Assembly (NCBI GenBank): GCA_915070235.1
Contig: CAJZFM010000005.1
Coordinates: forward strand, 1-22,883
DNA: 22,883 nucleotides
DNA from: an uncultured Capnocytophaga sp.
GTDB taxonomy: Bacteria; Bacteroidota; Bacteroidia; Flavobacteriales; Flavobacteriaceae
Reading direction: 5' to 3'
Positions 8,175 to 16,316 of the stretch are shown here, one piece after another; within the stretch, counting starts at the first letter, position 1, and every line of letters begins with the position of its first letter. The notes under the pieces were generated by a model. It was not told the DNA's origin and did no database searches. It saw only the letters and a program-made list of their open reading frames with translations. The translations under genes and the position numbers were made by a program.

Positions 8175-9551
8175 TTAGTGAATTAGTATCTCAGCCAAAC
8201 CAATACCTACCAAGCACGATGTTGATACAGCAATAAGCCCTGGTATCATAAAGCTGTGGTTGAAGTAATATTTACCTATCTTAGTGGTTCCTGTAGGGTC
8301 AAAATTCACCGTTGCAATATCAGAAGGATAGTTAGGGATAAAGAAGTAAGCATAGGTAGCTGGCATAATTCCTATTAGTAGAGGCACAGGAAGCCCCATC
8401 GTAATGGCTACAGGAAGCATCATCTTAGCGGTAGCCGCTTGGCTATTAATCACTACTGATACCGCAAAGAGCGCAAAAACGAATGTCCAAGGATAGGCCT
8501 GTACCATGGAGGTAATTCCCTCTTTGAAATAAGGCATAGCGTAACTAAAGTACGTATCGCTCATCCAAGCAATCCCGAAAATGGCCACACAAGCTACCAT
8601 TCCTGACTTGAAGACTACGCCCTCAGGCACCAATTTCACAGGGGTTTTACAAGTAGTTAGGATAATCCCCCCGAAACAGAGCATAACCATTTGGATAATC
8701 ACTCCCATAGGCACAGCTGTAGCTTTGGCTACACCATCTTTGACTACATCAAAAGTACGAATCTCAGGATAAAGCGCCAATATAACAATCACTACGATAG
8801 AAGAAAGGAAGATGTACACCGCATTCTTAGAATGTTGAGGAATCACATCGTTGAGCGTTGTTTTGGTACTGTTTAGAATTTGCTCACGGTAAATAGGATC
8901 TTGCAAACGACGCTGGTACTCAGGGTCGTCTTCAAGGTTTTTTCCACGGCGAAGACTGTAGAGCGACATGGCCAGCATTCCCAAGAAAGTAGCGGGAAAG
9001 GTCACTGAAAGAATGTTCACCAAGGTAAGATTGGCACCGCCCTGCATATGGAAGAGATCCAAGAGTTCTTTGCCCAAATAGACCGTTACCACAGCCGAGA
9101 TAGGACTGGCCGTCAAGGCCAATTGAGAGGCAACAGAAGCTGCCGCCATAGGCCGTTCGGGGCGAATCTTGTTCTTCAGAGCTATATCCCCGATAATCGG
9201 CATGATAGAATACACCGCATGCCCTGTACCCAACATAAAGGTAAGCATATAAGTGGCAATAGGGCCAAGGAAAGTGATTTGTTTAGGATTCTTTCTTAAA
9301 ATCCGCTCTGCCACTTGCAGCATAAACTTAAGCCCTCCTGCCGCCTCCAAGATAGAGGCACAAGTAACCACAGCCAAGATGATGAGCATCACCTCAATAG
9401 GAGCAGAGGCCGGAGGCATTCTAAAGACGAAAACCTCTATCACAAGCCCAATTCCTGAGACTACACCCAGTCCTATCCCCCCGTAGCGGCTCCCTGCATA
9501 GAGCATTCCCAAAAGGAAAAGGAATTCTAAAACTAATACATAAGTATTCAT
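8175..9551 (-). CDS. dcuB: Anaerobic C4-dicarboxylate antiporter DcuB
   Basis: This inner-membrane carrier exchanges external fumarate, malate or aspartate for internal succinate. The 458 residues are nearly all hydrophobic helices. Segments typical of DcuB rather than DcuA include the stretch around VFVFRMPPASAPIEVMLIIL (42-61), GTGHAVYSIMPIIGDIALKN, IRPERPMAAAS and NYPSDIATVNFDPTGTTKIG. It is convergent with sdhCAB and separated from it by two terminators, which fits a partnership: SdhCAB reduces fumarate to succinate and DcuB exports the succinate while importing more acceptor. A consensus promoter at 9665-9695 gives a ~105-nt leader with a closing stem. Regulation by dicarboxylates or oxygen is likely from other species, but no regulator gene is visible here. 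Confidence 0.93.
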   Translation of the reverse strand: MNTYVLVLEFLFLLGMLYAGSRYGGIGLGVVSGIGLVIEVFVFRMPPASAPIEVMLIILAVVTCASILEAAGGLKFMLQVAERILRKNPKQITFLGPIATYMLTFMLGTGHAVYSIMPIIGDIALKNKIRPERPMAAASVASQLALTASPISAVVTVYLGKELLDLFHMQGGANLTLVNILSVTFPATFLGMLAMSLYSLRRGKNLEDDPEYQRRLQDPIYREQILNSTKTTLNDVIPQHSKNAVYIFLSSIVVIVILALYPEIRTFDVVKDGVAKATAVPMGVIIQMVMLCFGGIILTTCKTPVKLVPEGVVFKSGMVACVAIFGIAWMSDTYFSYAMPYFKEGITSMVQAYPWTFVFALFAVSVVINSQAATAKMMLPVAITMGLPVPLLIGIMPATYAYFFIPNYPSDIATVNFDPTGTTKIGKYYFNHSFMIPGLIAVSTSCLVGIGLAEILIH

Positions 9552-9585
9552 AGCAATATAAATTATATTTTTTCTAAGATTCTTT

Positions 9586-9651
9586 AAGCCACTTTCCCCT
9601 TTAGGCTCAGAAAAAAGAGTCTATATTCCTATCAAACGACTTATGTGGCTT
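9586..9651 (-). promoter_or_regulatory. Potentially structured 5' leader of dcuB
   Basis: On the minus strand AAGCCAC (complement of 9645-9651) pairs exactly with GTGGCTT (complement of 9586-9592), closing a ~66-nt domain that would begin within the first ten bases of the predicted transcript. Inside, AGACTC and GAGCCT can form a 6-bp stem with one A-C mismatch across a T-rich loop. I do not recognise a known riboswitch class. Confidence 0.35.
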
Positions 9652-9664
9652 TTTTTGGTTTGTG

Positions 9665-9695
9665 CAAAGATATTCTATTTTTACAAAATGACAAA
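9665..9695 (-). promoter_or_regulatory. Promoter of dcuB
   Basis: On the minus strand TTTG (complement of 9692-9695), exactly 19 bases, then TATCTTTG (complement of 9665-9672): a perfect match to the Bacteroidota housekeeping promoter. The predicted start near 9657 leaves a ~105-nt leader. In the remaining gene-free DNA between here and the tRNA terminator (9700-9835) I see nothing. Confidence 0.78.
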
Positions 9696-9835
9696 GCAAA
9701 AACAGCACTTTTTTTTACAGTTACACAGTCTTTTTTATCAACAAAGAAAGCGATACACCTCTCTTTTTTCAACGACTATAGTAGAAGATATTTTAACTTA
9801 CTCTTACCATATGCCTCGCTATAACAGAAAAACAA

Positions 9836-9867
9836 AAAAGAGTGATTGCAGGTGCAATCACTCTTTT
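9836..9867 (-). terminator. Terminator of the tRNA-fMet transcript
   Basis: The 14-bp perfect stem AAAAGAGTGATTGC (9836-9849) / GCAATCACTCTTTT (9854-9867) has the loop AGGT. On the minus strand it ends in a T-run that continues beyond the stem. It begins ~19 bp after the tRNA 3' end. Confidence 0.9.
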
Positions 9868-9885
9868 CTAATGTATTAATTCTCG

Positions 9886-9958
<73 letters not shown>

Positions 9959-9969
9959 ATTTACAGGTG

Positions 9970-10000
9970 CAAAGGTACAACCTTTTTTTTAATTACCAAA
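9970..10000 (-). promoter_or_regulatory. Promoter of tRNA-fMet
   Basis: On the minus strand TTTG (complement of 9997-10000), 19 bases, then TACCTTTG (complement of 9970-9977). The -7 element ends 11 bp before the first tRNA base, so the primary transcript has almost no 5' leader. Confidence 0.8.
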
Positions 10001-10039
10001 ACAAAAATGAGTTTTTATTTCATTTTTCACAACTATTTG

Positions 10040-10078
10040 AAAAACAAAACATTGCCAAGGGAGAATCTCTTGGCAATG
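10040..10078 (-). terminator. Terminator of glmS
   Basis: CATTGCCAAG...CTTGGCAATG at 10050-10078 forms a 13-bp stem with one wobble and a 3-nt loop. On the minus strand it is followed by a T-rich run (complement of 10040-10049). It lies 22 bp after the glmS stop. Confidence 0.88.
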
Positions 10079-10100
10079 CTACTGTATATATTTAAAAGTC

Positions 10101-11945
10101 TTATTCCACAGTTACTGATTTGGCCAAATTTCGCGGCTGATCTACATTACAACCACGCATAGTGGCGATATAGTAGGAGAGTAATTGTAGCGGAATCACA
10201 CTCAGGATTGGAGAAAATAGTTCTTCTACTTCTGGGATTTCCAAGACATGGTCGGCCAAAGCACTCATCTGGGTATCATGCTCGGTTACTACCGCTATGA
10301 TTTTCCCTTTGCGGGCCTTTATCTCTTGCGCGTTGGAAACGACCTTTTCATAATGCCCTCTGGAAGGAGCCAAGAAAACCACTGGCATATTCTCATCTAT
10401 CAGGGCGATAGGGCCATGCTTCATCTCAGCGGCTGGATAGCCTTCGGCATGTATATAGGAGATTTCCTTGAGCTTTAAGGCTCCTTCTAAGGCTACAGGA
10501 TAGTTATATCCACGACCTAAGTAAATACAATTAGAGACATCCTTATAAGCACGCGCTATCTCTATAACCTTATCTTTGTTCATCTCTAAGGTCTTAGCTA
10601 CCAAATCAGGAATATGAGCCAGCTCTTTACAAAGTCTCTTATAAGTATCGTGATCTATAGTCCCTTTCTTATGACCTAAGTGCAAAGCCAAGAGTGTCAG
10701 TACGGTAAGCTGGGTAGTGAAAGCCTTGGTAGAAGCTACCCCTATCTCTGGTCCCGCATGGGTATAAGTACCAGAGTCAGTGAGGCGTGCTATGGAAGAG
10801 CCTACCACGTTGCATATCCCATAGATGAAAGCACCACGTTCCTTGGCCAATTTTAGGGCTGCTAAGGTATCAGCTGTTTCTCCTGATTGGGAAATAGCCA
10901 TCACTATATCCGAAGCGTTGATTACAGGGTTGCGATAGCGGAACTCGGAGGCGTATTCCACCTCTACTGGAATACGGGTAAGTTCCTCAAAAAGGTACTC
11001 CCCTACCAAGCCGGCATGCCAAGAGGTACCACAAGCGGCAATGATAATACGATCAGCACTAAGGAATTGCTTGAGGTTGTTGTTGATTCCTGATATTTTG
11101 GTAGTCCCATCCTCTAACAGACGACCACGCATAGTATCCTGAATAGAGGTAGGTTGCTCGAAGATTTCTTTGAGCATAAAATGCTCATAACCACCTTTTT
11201 CTATTGCATCTATACTGAGTTTCAACTCTTGTATGGTAGGATCCACCTCTTCGTTGTTGTATATCTTACGTACCTGTAAGTCCTTATTAAGCTCAATGGT
11301 TGCCATTTCTCCATCTTCAAGATAGAGGGCATTCTTGGTATATTCTATAAAAGGAGATGCATCGGAAGCAATATAAAACTCATTCTCTCCTATACCTATC
11401 ACCAAAGGACTTCCCAAGCGCGCTACTACCATTTTGGATGGATTGGCTTCCTCCATGACCGCAATAGCATAGGCACCTACTACTTCATTAAGGGCATAAC
11501 GCACTGCCTCTTCTAAAGGGAGTTGCTTCTTGTTCTTGATGTATTCTATGAAATTAACAAGTACCTCTGTATCGGTATCAGAATGAAATACATAGCCCTC
11601 TTGCAGAAGGCGTTGCTTGATAGTCTGATAGTTTTCAATGATTCCATTATGTACTATGGCCAATTTGCCTGAATTGGACAAATGTGGGTGAGAGTTCCTA
11701 TCACTGGGTACCCCGTGAGTTGCCCAGCGAGTATGTCCCATACCAAAAGTAGCAGTAGGAATGGTATCTTTGGCGGCTTTTGATTCTAAGTCAGAGACTT
11801 TTCCTTTGGTCTTTTCACTGACAAATTTTTCAGCATTGACAATAAAGCCTGCACTGTCATAGCCTCTGTATTCCAAGCGTTTCAGCCCATTGATGATAAT
11901 GGGATACGCTTCTTTATTTCCTATATATCCTACAATTCCACACAT
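10101..11945 (-). CDS. glmS: Glutamine--fructose-6-phosphate aminotransferase (isomerizing)
   Basis: GlmS makes glucosamine-6-phosphate from fructose-6-phosphate and glutamine, the first step towards peptidoglycan and lipopolysaccharide amino sugars, in the cytosol. The protein begins MCGIVGYIGN; C2, exposed after removal of Met, is the glutaminase nucleophile. HTRWATHG, an Asn-nucleophile-hydrolase signature, follows in the N-terminal domain. Two SIS sugar-isomerase domains follow, with CGTSWHAG, SQSGETADT, GPEIGVASTKAFTTQ and AEGYPAAEMKHGPIALI. The C-terminus PRNLAKSVTVE is the conserved end. At 614 residues it is full length. It is a single-gene unit with its own promoter and terminator; the leader is only ~30 nt, with no room for a glmS ribozyme. 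Confidence 0.97.
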   Translation of the reverse strand: MCGIVGYIGNKEAYPIIINGLKRLEYRGYDSAGFIVNAEKFVSEKTKGKVSDLESKAAKDTIPTATFGMGHTRWATHGVPSDRNSHPHLSNSGKLAIVHNGIIENYQTIKQRLLQEGYVFHSDTDTEVLVNFIEYIKNKKQLPLEEAVRYALNEVVGAYAIAVMEEANPSKMVVARLGSPLVIGIGENEFYIASDASPFIEYTKNALYLEDGEMATIELNKDLQVRKIYNNEEVDPTIQELKLSIDAIEKGGYEHFMLKEIFEQPTSIQDTMRGRLLEDGTTKISGINNNLKQFLSADRIIIAACGTSWHAGLVGEYLFEELTRIPVEVEYASEFRYRNPVINASDIVMAISQSGETADTLAALKLAKERGAFIYGICNVVGSSIARLTDSGTYTHAGPEIGVASTKAFTTQLTVLTLLALHLGHKKGTIDHDTYKRLCKELAHIPDLVAKTLEMNKDKVIEIARAYKDVSNCIYLGRGYNYPVALEGALKLKEISYIHAEGYPAAEMKHGPIALIDENMPVVFLAPSRGHYEKVVSNAQEIKARKGKIIAVVTEHDTQMSALADHVLEIPEVEELFSPILSVIPLQLLSYYIATMRGCNVDQPRNLAKSVTVE

Positions 11946-11980
11946 ATTCTATATGTTATAATTGGTTACAAAATTTGGTG

Positions 11981-12011
11981 CAAAAATACAGCTTTTTCCT
12001 CAAAAAACAAA
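11981..12011 (-). promoter_or_regulatory. Promoter of glmS
   Basis: On the minus strand TTTG (complement of 12008-12011), 19 bases, then TATTTTTG (complement of 11981-11988), about 35 bp before the glmS ATG. It lies immediately beside the 7-bp repeat array that ends the methyltransferase transcript. Confidence 0.75.
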
Positions 12012-12022
12012 CCTAGTATAGT

Positions 12023-12050
12023 GACTAACGACTAATGACTAATGACTAAT
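12023..12050. repeat. 7-bp tandem repeat (GACTAAT)4
   Basis: Units are GACTAAC at 12023-12029 and GACTAAT at 12030-12036, 12037-12043 and 12044-12050. The array lies between glmS and the methyltransferase gene. Related sequence continues into the last four codons of that gene (CACTAATCATTGGTCATT at 12062-12079). Confidence 0.88.
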
Positions 12051-12063
12051 CCTATTTTTGTCA

Positions 12064-12600
12064 CTAATCATTGGTCATTCGCTGCGCGTATACCGCATAA
12101 TATCTGGGAACAAAGTACCGAAGCAAAGGGCGAAAGCCCAACTTGCCTACGGGGTGTGTCCATTTTTCACGATACTGGATTTGCCAACCTGCTTTCTCTA
12201 AGAGCATATCCAATTGCCAGTCTTCAAACTCATGGTAATGACAATCTCGCGGGTCTTTGTCATTGCGGTAGGCCTTGGCAAACCATAGGCGTAGGGGTAC
12301 TGTAATGAGGAGCCTCTTTACAGGAAGCTGTTGTAGTACCCCAAAGGGATTAACCAAGTGCTCTAGTATCTCCAAAGCGGTTACCATTTCCCCTTGGTAG
12401 CTCTTAAGTATCTCTGGGTGAAGGTCTAAATCCTCTCCTTGGGTATTGTGCACCACATAGCCTTCTTTTTCCATGACCTCAGAGAAGGGATTGCGTACTC
12501 CTAAGTCCAATATGGAGGTTCCCTTAGGGGCGAAGCGCTGCAAGATAGCCAAGGTTTTCCTATAGCGCTTTTCTGGGTAGATACGGTACATCTGGTTCAT
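12064..12600 (-). CDS. Class I SAM-dependent methyltransferase
   Basis: A 178-residue protein of the small class I methyltransferase fold. The cofactor motif I region is ILDLGVRNPFSEVME (30-44), diverged from the usual GxGxG. GEDLDLHPE (55-63) holds the acidic residue expected to bind the ribose hydroxyls. ALEILEHLVNPFGVL (75-89) is the post-motif-II signature of the methyltransferase-11/UbiG type, and a helical C-terminus follows. The substrate is not known. Only one base separates it from the stop of the upstream ketosynthase gene, so translation is probably coupled and the two likely act on one lipid or pigment precursor. The last residues MTND lie next to, and resemble, the GACTAAT repeat, so the C-terminus may be repeat-derived. 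Confidence 0.8.
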   Translation of the reverse strand: MNQMYRIYPEKRYRKTLAILQRFAPKGTSILDLGVRNPFSEVMEKEGYVVHNTQGEDLDLHPEILKSYQGEMVTALEILEHLVNPFGVLQQLPVKRLLITVPLRLWFAKAYRNDKDPRDCHYHEFEDWQLDMLLEKAGWQIQYREKWTHPVGKLGFRPLLRYFVPRYYAVYAQRMTND

Positions 12601-12601
12601 A

Positions 12602-13741
12602 TTATACGACTTTTAGCAGGGCATAACTATAAGAGAAACGACCACTCTCTGGTACCGAAAGCAGTAGGGTATCTCCCTTTTGAAGCTTTCCTGAGTAAAG
12701 GAGTTCCTCCAACATCAGATAAGGCGACGCACTCCCCACATTACCCACTTTGGGAAGGTTCAAAAACCAACGCTCCAAGGGAATATCTATCCCCACCTTC
12801 TTAAGCTCGTCATATAAGCGGTCTTTGAAATAAAGGGAAGAGATATGAGGAAGGAAATAGGTAATCTCATCGGGAGAGAGGGCATGTCTGTTGAGTGCAG
12901 TCTGCATACTCTCCGCCCCTTTTACCAATATATTTTCATTGAGGAGCTTTACATCTTGCTTAATGGAAAAGATAGATTGCTCCAACCACTGTTCAGGGCT
13001 ATAATCACTCCAAGCCTTAAGAGAGCCGTCGGATTGTTTCTCGCTCCCTGCATACATACAAGCCTCTAACTGGTGAGCATACGAATGTGCTTCCATCCAA
13101 AGTATTTGTAAGGAGATTTCTGTAGGGTGTGGTTTAGACTCCAAGCGTAAGGCTCCTGCCCCATCGGAGAGCATAAATCGCAAGAAATCTTTCTTAAAGG
13201 CCAAAATAGGCTGCTCCTGCAAAAGGGTAAGCGATTGTATTTCATTTTCGTACTTATTGGCTCTAAGCCAAGAGGAAACTCGCTCGGAACCTGTACAGAC
13301 GGCATTGGTACTATTGCCTGACTTTACTGAGAGATAGGCAAACTTTAGGGCATTCATACCTGAGTTGCAGACCCCTGCGGAAGAGTTTAACTCTACAGCT
13401 CCACTGCCTTTCAGCAGGCCATGTACCATAGCTGCATGCGAGGGCAATAGGCAATCGGGTGTGGAAGTACCACAAGAGAGTACTTGTATATCCTCAGCCT
13501 TAAAGTAAGTGTCTAATAGCCCCATTATCGCCAAGCAAGTAAGGTCGGCATTGGTATGCGTGGAATTGCCTTGTGTATCAAGTGCATAGTAACGTGTGGT
13601 TATTCCATTGTTTCTCAATACAATACGCTTTGCCTTGGAGGCTGTCTCATTGACTTTCCCTAAGAAAATCTCCATCTGGTCATTATCTATTGGAATATTG
13701 GGAAGGTATTTGCTTGCTTTGGTGATATATACGGGATTCAT
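12602..13741 (-). CDS. 3-oxoacyl-ACP synthase III family protein (DarB/flexirubin-type ketosynthase)
   Basis: A thiolase-fold condensing enzyme of 379 residues. The catalytic triad of KAS III is present: C125 in SSAGVCNSGMNAL, H299 in FLPHISS and N334 in KVGNVGSASP. The N-terminal stretch around SKAKRIVLRNNGITTRYYAL (35-54) resembles DarB-type ketosynthases of dialkylresorcinol and flexirubin pathways rather than housekeeping FabH. FabH is also shorter (~320). No partner genes of such a pathway (DarA cyclase, ACPs, aryl polyene synthases) are in the window; only the coupled methyltransferase follows. It may prime or condense acyl chains for a pigment or lipid made from genes elsewhere. The exact product is uncertain; the fold and active site are clear. 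Confidence 0.8.
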   Translation of the reverse strand: MNPVYITKASKYLPNIPIDNDQMEIFLGKVNETASKAKRIVLRNNGITTRYYALDTQGNSTHTNADLTCLAIMGLLDTYFKAEDIQVLSCGTSTPDCLLPSHAAMVHGLLKGSGAVELNSSAGVCNSGMNALKFAYLSVKSGNSTNAVCTGSERVSSWLRANKYENEIQSLTLLQEQPILAFKKDFLRFMLSDGAGALRLESKPHPTEISLQILWMEAHSYAHQLEACMYAGSEKQSDGSLKAWSDYSPEQWLEQSIFSIKQDVKLLNENILVKGAESMQTALNRHALSPDEITYFLPHISSLYFKDRLYDELKKVGIDIPLERWFLNLPKVGNVGSASPYLMLEELLYSGKLQKGDTLLLSVPESGRFSYSYALLKVV

Positions 13742-13781
13742 TGATTTTTAAGTGATTTGACAAAAATATATTTAGCGTCTG

Positions 13782-13789
13782 CAAAGATA
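13782..13789 (-). promoter_or_regulatory. Putative -7 element for the ketosynthase-methyltransferase pair
   Basis: The complement of 13782-13789 is TATCTTTG, ~40 bp before the ketosynthase ATG and just after the patatin stop. I find no TTTG at the right distance, so this may be a weak promoter; read-through from the patatin operon is an alternative. Confidence 0.45.
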
Positions 13790-13800
13790 CAATTTTTCTT

Positions 13801-14568
13801 TTAATTAGCTATACAGTTTTTCAAAGTTGTCATCATGGAAAGTGCTTGCTGGTAGCCATATTCGAAGGCCGCATCTATCTGTTTGGTATCCAAGACACCT
13901 ATATTGCTCAATTCTTGTAGGAAGACAAAATCGCATTTCTTAAACTTTTTCTCATAGGAACCGTCCATGATCACATTGTAAATGCGCTGGAAGAACTTAA
14001 TCGGATTGCTTAGGTCTTTTTCTTCTACCGATTCCAGTGGGTTTATAAAACTACCTATGAGTACATCGCACTTTCCTCTGAGAGGTTCTATAGGGAAATT
14101 GTTCAGCAAGCCACCATCACAATAGACCCCCTCCCCTATTTTTATAGGGGAAAAATAAGGCGGTAGCGCCGAAGAAGCTACCATAGGGGCGATCAAATCT
14201 CCTTTAGAAAAATACGTTATTTTCCCACTGAGCAGATTGGTAGCTGCCACATATAGGGGAATGGAAAGCTCTTCAAAAGTTGTACAAGAGAGATTTTTCT
14301 CGAACAAAGCAGGGTACTTGTTGCTATTTATAAGCCCCATTTTCCCAAGGGAAAGCATAGAAAACTTAAACAGAGGGGTTTGCTTAAAGAAGTCCATGAG
14401 CTGCTCTGGGGTCTTCCCAGAGGCATAGAGAGCCCCTACCAAAGCCCCTCCACTGGTGCCTGAGATCGCTGCAGGGCGAAGATGGTGTTCGTCCAAGGCC
14501 TTGAGCATGCCTGCATGTGCTAAGGCTCGCACGCCACCACCTGAGAGGACGAGTCCGAAAGTCTTCAT
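13801..14568 (-). CDS. Patatin-like phospholipase family protein
   Basis: A 255-residue lipid acyl hydrolase of the bacterial RssA/patatin type, probably cytosolic or membrane-associated. The oxyanion loop is SGGGVRALAHAG (9-20). The nucleophile S39 lies in GTSGG (37-41), and the dyad partner D151 is in DGGLLNNFP (151-159). The frame is open upstream to 14652, but that extension overlaps asnA and has no patatin homology. The ATG at 14568 gives MKTFGLVLSGG, the family start, 10 bp after the asnA stop. It is the last gene of the exporter-DUF502-mtnN-asnA-patatin run. The true lipid substrate cannot be read from the sequence. Confidence 0.88.
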   Translation of the reverse strand: MKTFGLVLSGGGVRALAHAGMLKALDEHHLRPAAISGTSGGALVGALYASGKTPEQLMDFFKQTPLFKFSMLSLGKMGLINSNKYPALFEKNLSCTTFEELSIPLYVAATNLLSGKITYFSKGDLIAPMVASSALPPYFSPIKIGEGVYCDGGLLNNFPIEPLRGKCDVLIGSFINPLESVEEKDLSNPIKFFQRIYNVIMDGSYEKKFKKCDFVFLQELSNIGVLDTKQIDAAFEYGYQQALSMMTTLKNCIAN

Positions 14569-14578
14569 AGGCAATAGC

Positions 14579-15589
14579 TTATAACAAGTTGATATGATGT
14601 TGTTCGCATAAGGTGAGTATTTCCTCCGTCCAGATAGAGGCTTGTACCTCACCTATATGTGCTTTTTGGAGGAAAAACATACAGATACGAGACTGACCAA
14701 TCCCTCCACCTATGGTAAGAGGCAGGTCGCCCTGTAGGAGCATCTGATGGTAGTCCAAGTGCTTACGCTCTTCTAAGTTGGCCTTCTTGAGCTGCTGCAT
14801 AAGAGAGACTTCATCTACACGGATACCCATGGAGGAGAGTTCCAAAGCGCTGTCCAAGACTGGATTCCAAAGAATAAGGTCTCCATTGAGCTGCCAATCA
14901 TCATAATCAGGGGCACGACCATCGTGTTTTTCACCAGAGAGAAGTGCATCACCTATCTGCATAATGAAAATAGCCCCTTTCTCCTTAGCAAAACGTTGTT
15001 CGCGCTGGCTCGCAGACAAGTTCGGATATTTATGTTCCAGCTCTTGTGAGGTGATAAAGGTGATTTCTTTAGGCAAAAAGGGCGTCAGCAGCGGATATTC
15101 GAGGGTGATAACCGCCTCAGTGGCCAAAAATACCTTGTATATCTTCCTAACCGTTTCCTCCAAATAGGCTAACGTACGCTGTTCTTTTGTAATGATTTTT
15201 TCCCAATCCCACTGATCCACATAGATAGAATGGGTATTGTCCAAGGTCTCATCTCGGCGGATTGCATTCATATCGGTATAGATGCCTTCCCCTACACCAA
15301 TTGCATAGCGCTTGAGTGCCAAGCGTTTCCACTTAGCCAAAGAATGTACTATCTCTATGGTATCCTCTGGTGCCTCTTTCATTTGGAAAGAAACAGGGCG
15401 TTCTACCCCATTGAGGTTATCGTTAAGCCCTGTGGTATTCTTGACAAACAAAGGGGCCGAGATACGGGAGAGGTTCAGTGCCTTGGATAGCTCTGTCTCA
15501 AAGAAGTCTTTGATACGCTTAATGGCTCTTTCGGTATCCATGATACCATATTTGGGATCGTACCCTTGGGGAATTTTGCATGCTGACAT
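14579..15589 (-). CDS. asnA: Aspartate--ammonia ligase (asparagine synthetase A)
   Basis: AsnA makes asparagine from aspartate, ammonia and ATP through an aspartyl-adenylate, using a fold like class II aminoacyl-tRNA synthetases. The 336 residues match the family (~330). Signatures include [19 protein letters not shown] near residues 48-66, [11 protein letters not shown] near 120-130, [12 protein letters not shown] in the middle and the ATP-site motif [12 protein letters not shown] close to the C-terminus. It begins 7 bp after the mtnN stop and ends 10 bp before patatin, so it is cotranscribed. Ammonia rather than glutamine is the donor, distinguishing it from AsnB. Confidence 0.96.
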   Translation of the reverse strand: MSACKIPQGYDPKYGIMDTERAIKRIKDFFETELSKALNLSRISAPLFVKNTTGLNDNLNGVERPVSFQMKEAPEDTIEIVHSLAKWKRLALKRYAIGVGEGIYTDMNAIRRDETLDNTHSIYVDQWDWEKIITKEQRTLAYLEETVRKIYKVFLATEAVITLEYPLLTPFLPKEITFITSQELEHKYPNLSASQREQRFAKEKGAIFIMQIGDALLSGEKHDGRAPDYDDWQLNGDLILWNPVLDSALELSSMGIRVDEVSLMQQLKKANLEERKHLDYHQMLLQGDLPLTIGGGIGQSRICMFFLQKAHIGEVQASIWTEEILTLCEQHHINLL

Positions 15590-15596
15590 AAATGGG

Positions 15597-16286
15597 TTAT
15601 ATTAAGTTTTCAATAAAGTCAATATTCATCTTGGCTGAGAGGGAGGCAGCTTGAGTGACAAATGTATCATAAGAAATCGTATCTCCCTCGCCTGCATTGT
15701 CCGAAACAGCGCGAAGAATCAGAAAAGGGGTGCCTAACAGATAGCAGGTTTGAGCTATGGCTGCCGCTTCCATTTCCACAGCTACTGCCTTGGGGAAATG
15801 GGTCTCTATCCATTGGCGTGTTTCGGGCTTGCTTATAAAAGTATCCCCACTGACAATGGGAGCGCAATGGAGTTGGTTGGTGTAACGTGCTACCGACGCT
15901 TTGGCTTTGTCAAACCATTGTTCCGATGGCAGATAGCTGGGAGGCATCTGTGCTTGCTGGCCTAAGGCATAGCCAAAGGCGGTTACATCTACATCGTAAT
16001 AGGCAACCTCTGTGGCCAATACCATATCAAATACCTTGCTGTGTTGCAGTCCGCCTGCAGTACCTGTGTTGATAACTAAGTCAGGGGCAAAGTGATCTAT
16101 AAGCAAAGCTGTACCCACGGCAGCACTCACCTTGCCAATACCAGAGAGGAGTACTACCACTTGATGAGAGCCTATCTGCCCTTGATAGAAAGCATAACGT
16201 TGCAAATGTGTGGGGGCTGGATTGCCCAAATATTCTCTAAGGAGCTGTATCTCACTCTCCATAGCTCCAATGATTCCAATTTTCAT
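15597..16286 (-). CDS. mtnN: 5'-methylthioadenosine/S-adenosylhomocysteine nucleosidase
   Basis: MtnN cleaves the adenine from methylthioadenosine and S-adenosylhomocysteine, relieving product inhibition of SAM-dependent enzymes. The 229 residues carry the catalytic set: E12 (GIIGAMESE), E173 in [11 protein letters not shown], and D196 in AVSDNAGE, with INTGTAGGL and SGDTF binding the substrate. The length equals that of the E. coli enzyme (232). It is the third gene of the operon, 30 bp after DUF502 and 7 bp before asnA. By removing S-adenosylhomocysteine it would also serve methyltransferases such as the one encoded nearby, but that link is inference from proximity only. Confidence 0.95.
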   Translation of the reverse strand: MKIGIIGAMESEIQLLREYLGNPAPTHLQRYAFYQGQIGSHQVVVLLSGIGKVSAAVGTALLIDHFAPDLVINTGTAGGLQHSKVFDMVLATEVAYYDVDVTAFGYALGQQAQMPPSYLPSEQWFDKAKASVARYTNQLHCAPIVSGDTFISKPETRQWIETHFPKAVAVEMEAAAIAQTCYLLGTPFLILRAVSDNAGEGDTISYDTFVTQAASLSAKMNIDFIENLI

Positions 16287-16288
16287 AG

Positions 16289-16311
16289 TTTTGAGTTTTT
16301 AATTTTGAGTT
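16289..16311. repeat. TTTTGAGTT direct repeat between mtnN and DUF502
   Basis: TTTTGAGTT occurs at 16289-16297 and 16303-16311 in the 30-bp gap. On the minus strand this is AACTCAAAA twice around TTAAA. It abuts repeat-derived sequence at the 3' end of the DUF502 gene. Confidence 0.65.
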
Positions 16312-16316
16312 CTAAA

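Noticed and set aside
9643..9879. Short rightward open frame upstream of the tRNA
   Set aside because: It runs through the dcuB promoter and the tRNA terminator hairpin; composition is low-complexity and not protein-like.
11946..12011. glmS ribozyme upstream of glmS
   Set aside because: The predicted leader is only about 30 nt and shows no ribozyme core; this ribozyme is mainly found in Firmicutes.
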